64,000 nucleotides of DNA from Citrobacter tructae. Lineage in GTDB: Bacteria > Pseudomonadota > Gammaproteobacteria > Enterobacterales > Enterobacteriaceae. The notes under the pieces were generated by a model, which worked only from the letters and a program-made list of their open reading frames with translations, did not search any database and was not told where the DNA came from. Shown here in pieces: positions 62,088 to 64,000 of the stretch. Where the stretch lies: the NCBI RefSeq assembly GCF_004684345.1, contig NZ_CP038469.1, forward strand, positions 2,046,001 to 2,110,000, given 5' to 3'. Each line of letters opens with the position of its first letter. Positions within the stretch are counted from its first letter, which is position 1. The position numbers were made by a program, and so were the translations under genes.

Positions 62088-63096
62088 GAATAACCTCCAC
62101 CTGTGCGGTACGTTGACGAATGTGTTCTACAGCGACATCTACCGCCGCAGGATTATGCGGCGCGGTCAGTTGAACCACTAAGATCCCCAGCGCCCGTTCG
62201 CCGATATATTCAATTTTGCCGTGCAAAATGTTCACCGCTACGCCAAATTTAACAGCCACTTCAGACAACACCGGCTGCTCCGCCGAATCGCCAATAAACA
62301 GAATTTTTAACAGCTGACCCGGCAAATGTTGCCGCAGGCGCTCCGGTAGCGTCAGGTTAAGCGTGTGCGACACCAACTGCTGGGTGAAGGCGTGCTGCGG
62401 ATGTGCAAAGACGTCAAACACCTCGCCGGACTCCACCACCTTGCCGCCGGACATGACCGCCACGCGATCGCAAATGGATTTGATCACGTTCATCTCGTGG
62501 GTGATCAGCACGATCGTGATCCCCAGCTGTTGGTTGATCTGCTTGAGTAACGCCAGGATGGTGGCAGACGTTTCCAGATCTAACGCCGAGGTCGGCTCAT
62601 CGCAGAGCAGCACATCCGGGTGGTTGGCAATCGCACGGGCAATACCCACGCGTTGCTTCTGCCCACCGCTGAGCTGAACCGGAAAACGGTTAGCTTTATC
62701 AGACAGGCCCACCAGGGCCAGAATTTCCGTCACGCGCGGGGCAATTTTACTGCGCTCCCAGCCCGCGGCCTTCAGACTAAAGGCAACGTTTTGCGCCACG
62801 GTGCGGGTATGCATCAGGTTAAAGTGCTGGAAGATCATGCCAATACGCTGACGCGCCTTGCGTAAATGACTCCCCTCGAGCGCAGAGATCTCCACGCCGT
62901 TCACTTTTACGCTTCCCTGACTCGGGCGCGTTAAGGCGTTCAGCGTTCGCAACAGGGTACTTTTTCCCGCGCCGCTGGTCCCGACAATACCGAATATCTC
63001 GCCTGCGCCAATACGCAGGCTGACGTCATCAACCGCACGGGTTGACGGCCCACGGCCTGCGGTAAAATCCACACAAACCTTCTCTATTTCAATCAT
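62080..63096 (-). CDS. sfbB: ABC importer ATPase, MetN family (SfbB-like)
   Basis: The 338-residue ATPase. Walker A GTSGAGKST, signature LSGGQKQRVGIARA, Walker B VLLCDEPTSALD and the switch His in LITHEM are intact. A C-terminal NIL/ACT-type regulatory domain (from about residue 260) is present; in MetN this domain binds the substrate and inhibits transport. ATG 63096 fits GAGG better than GTG 63102. Confidence 0.88.
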   Translation of the reverse strand: MIEIEKVCVDFTAGRGPSTRAVDDVSLRIGAGEIFGIVGTSGAGKSTLLRTLNALTRPSQGSVKVNGVEISALEGSHLRKARQRIGMIFQHFNLMHTRTVAQNVAFSLKAAGWERSKIAPRVTEILALVGLSDKANRFPVQLSGGQKQRVGIARAIANHPDVLLCDEPTSALDLETSATILALLKQINQQLGITIVLITHEMNVIKSICDRVAVMSGGKVVESGEVFDVFAHPQHAFTQQLVSHTLNLTLPERLRQHLPGQLLKILFIGDSAEQPVLSEVAVKFGVAVNILHGKIEYIGERALGILVVQLTAPHNPAAVDVAVEHIRQRTAQVEVIRG

Positions 63097-63117
63097 AGCC
63101 ACCTCAGAAATGCGAAA

Positions 63118-63137
63118 AGGGCAGTCATCGCTGCCCT
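63118..63137 (-). terminator. Intercistronic hairpin between sfbA- and sfbB-like genes
   Basis: AGGGCAG / CTGCCCT is a 7-bp stem with a 6-nt loop, followed on the minus strand by TTTTC. A weak terminator or processing hairpin would allow more binding protein than ATPase, as is common in ABC operons. Confidence 0.65.
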
Positions 63138-63158
63138 GTTAAACCGTTGGCGCAGCGA

Positions 63159-63989
63159 TTATTGGGCTGCCGACATCCATTCCGGTTTCTGGAAGGCGCT
63201 GTAGATATTTTTCGGATCGTCGATCACAGCACGATAAGCCGGAGATTTCACCGCTTCAACAATGTCTTTGGCGAATGGTTTATCCGCATCTTCACTGCGT
63301 ACCGCGATGATGTTTTTCAGGTTTTCATCCAGCTGCTCTTGCTTTAACGCACTGGCGAGATCCAGCTTTGCCGCCACGGCGAAGTTACCGTTGACCAGCG
63401 CCCCGGTCACGCCGTCCAGCGTACGTGGCAGCTGCGCGGCTTCCAGCGGTTTAAAGACCAGCCCTTTCGGGTTGCTGGCGATATCACGCTCGGAGGCTTT
63501 GGTAGGATCGATATTATCTTTAATGGTGATCAAATCGATGGATTGCAGGAAGCGCAAACCGCGAGCCAGGTTGGTTGGATCGTTTGACAGGGTAATGACA
63601 TCCCCTTTCTTCAGCTCATCCAGACTTTTGATTTTATGCGAATAGAAGCCCATTCCAGCCGTCGGGACCACAATCAGCTTACTCAGTTTCAGCCCTTTAT
63701 CGGCGGTGAATTTGTCAAAGTACAGCGAGTGCTGGAACAGGTTAGCGTCAATGCTGCCATTGGAGAGCGCCATATTTGGCTGAACGTAGTCGCTGAATTC
63801 ACGCACCACCACCTTGTAGCCCTTTTCTTTCAGCGTCGGCGCAATGGCTTGTTTCACCATATCGCCGTAAGGACCCGGCGCTACACCGAATACGATAGTG
63901 TGCGGATCGCTATTCGCGTGGGCAAACTGTAAGCCGCAGGCCAGTAACAATGCCCCGGTCGTAACGCGTAAACTGTGGCGCAATCCCAT
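63159..63989 (-). CDS. sfbA: ABC importer substrate-binding protein, MetQ/NlpA family (SfbA-like)
   Basis: The 276-residue periplasmic binding protein has a signal peptide MGLRHSLRVTTGALLLACGL with likely cleavage at AHA-NS; the Cys is in a poor lipobox, so lipidation is doubtful. The family body has GVAPGPYGDMVKQAIAP, VREFSDYVQPNMALSNGSIDANLFQH, SNDPTNLARGLRFLQ, and GALVNGNFA. First gene of the operon; its promoter is outside the window. Substrate unknown: methionine-family fold, but Salmonella SfbA was connected with iron. Confidence 0.85.
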   Translation of the reverse strand: MGLRHSLRVTTGALLLACGLQFAHANSDPHTIVFGVAPGPYGDMVKQAIAPTLKEKGYKVVVREFSDYVQPNMALSNGSIDANLFQHSLYFDKFTADKGLKLSKLIVVPTAGMGFYSHKIKSLDELKKGDVITLSNDPTNLARGLRFLQSIDLITIKDNIDPTKASERDIASNPKGLVFKPLEAAQLPRTLDGVTGALVNGNFAVAAKLDLASALKQEQLDENLKNIIAVRSEDADKPFAKDIVEAVKSPAYRAVIDDPKNIYSAFQKPEWMSAAQ

Positions 63990-64000
63990 AATCTCTCCAT

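Overview
The window is chromosomal DNA of a gamma-proteobacterium of the Enterobacteriaceae. Nearly every recognisable protein reads as an orthologue of an Escherichia coli or Salmonella protein. Salmonella-type fim genes with fimZ/fimY/fimW, an sfbABC-like transporter, a chromosomal cus operon and two TMAO reductase systems together suggest a Citrobacter-like organism, but the genus is an inference. I see no insertion sequence, integrase, CRISPR array, rRNA or phage structural gene. One tRNA gene is present.

Layout from left to right. (1) 1-3083: the 5' part of pheP, a broken yncE-like gene and a coiled-coil protein with a J-domain. (2) 3084-16465: an AT-rich accessory locus. It holds a LuxR-type regulator, a 3112-residue autotransporter and a convergent three-gene operon (PilZ protein, second LuxR-type regulator, EAL phosphodiesterase). 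This looks like an adhesin with its own c-di-GMP signalling kit and is the best candidate for an undescribed system. (3) 16466-19867: rclCBA and rclR, the reactive-chlorine defence, with both redox cysteines of RclR conserved. (4) 19911-28998: cusABFC, cusRS and a SilE-like metal-binding protein, with a near-consensus CusR box between cusC and cusR. (5) 29148-43500: a metallo-beta-lactamase-fold protein, torZ-torY behind an ideal FNR site, a UspF-like protein, then torD-torA-torC, torR, torT and torS. Both TMAO respiratory systems sit side by side.

(6) 43540-53432: argU (fimU), then fimW, an EAL-type gene, fimY and fimZ on the plus strand, converging on fimAICDHF on the minus strand. (7) 54006-61431: housekeeping genes folD, ybcJ, ybcI, cysS, ppiB, lpxH, purE, purK and selU, with a PurR box before purE. 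(8) 61428-63989: an ABC importer of the MetNIQ family resembling Salmonella sfbABC.

In E. coli K-12 the order is folD - sfm fimbriae - fimZ - argU - (prophage and others) - cus - pheP, so the backbone here is collinear with it. The accessory DNA occupies two gaps: argU to cusS (tor, torYZ, MBL, silE) and cusA to pheP (rcl, autotransporter locus, J-domain protein). Two themes recur. One is surface adhesion under LuxR-type regulators paired with EAL-family proteins, seen at both the autotransporter locus and the fim locus. The other is periplasmic and envelope stress or respiration (Cu/Ag, HOCl, TMAO).
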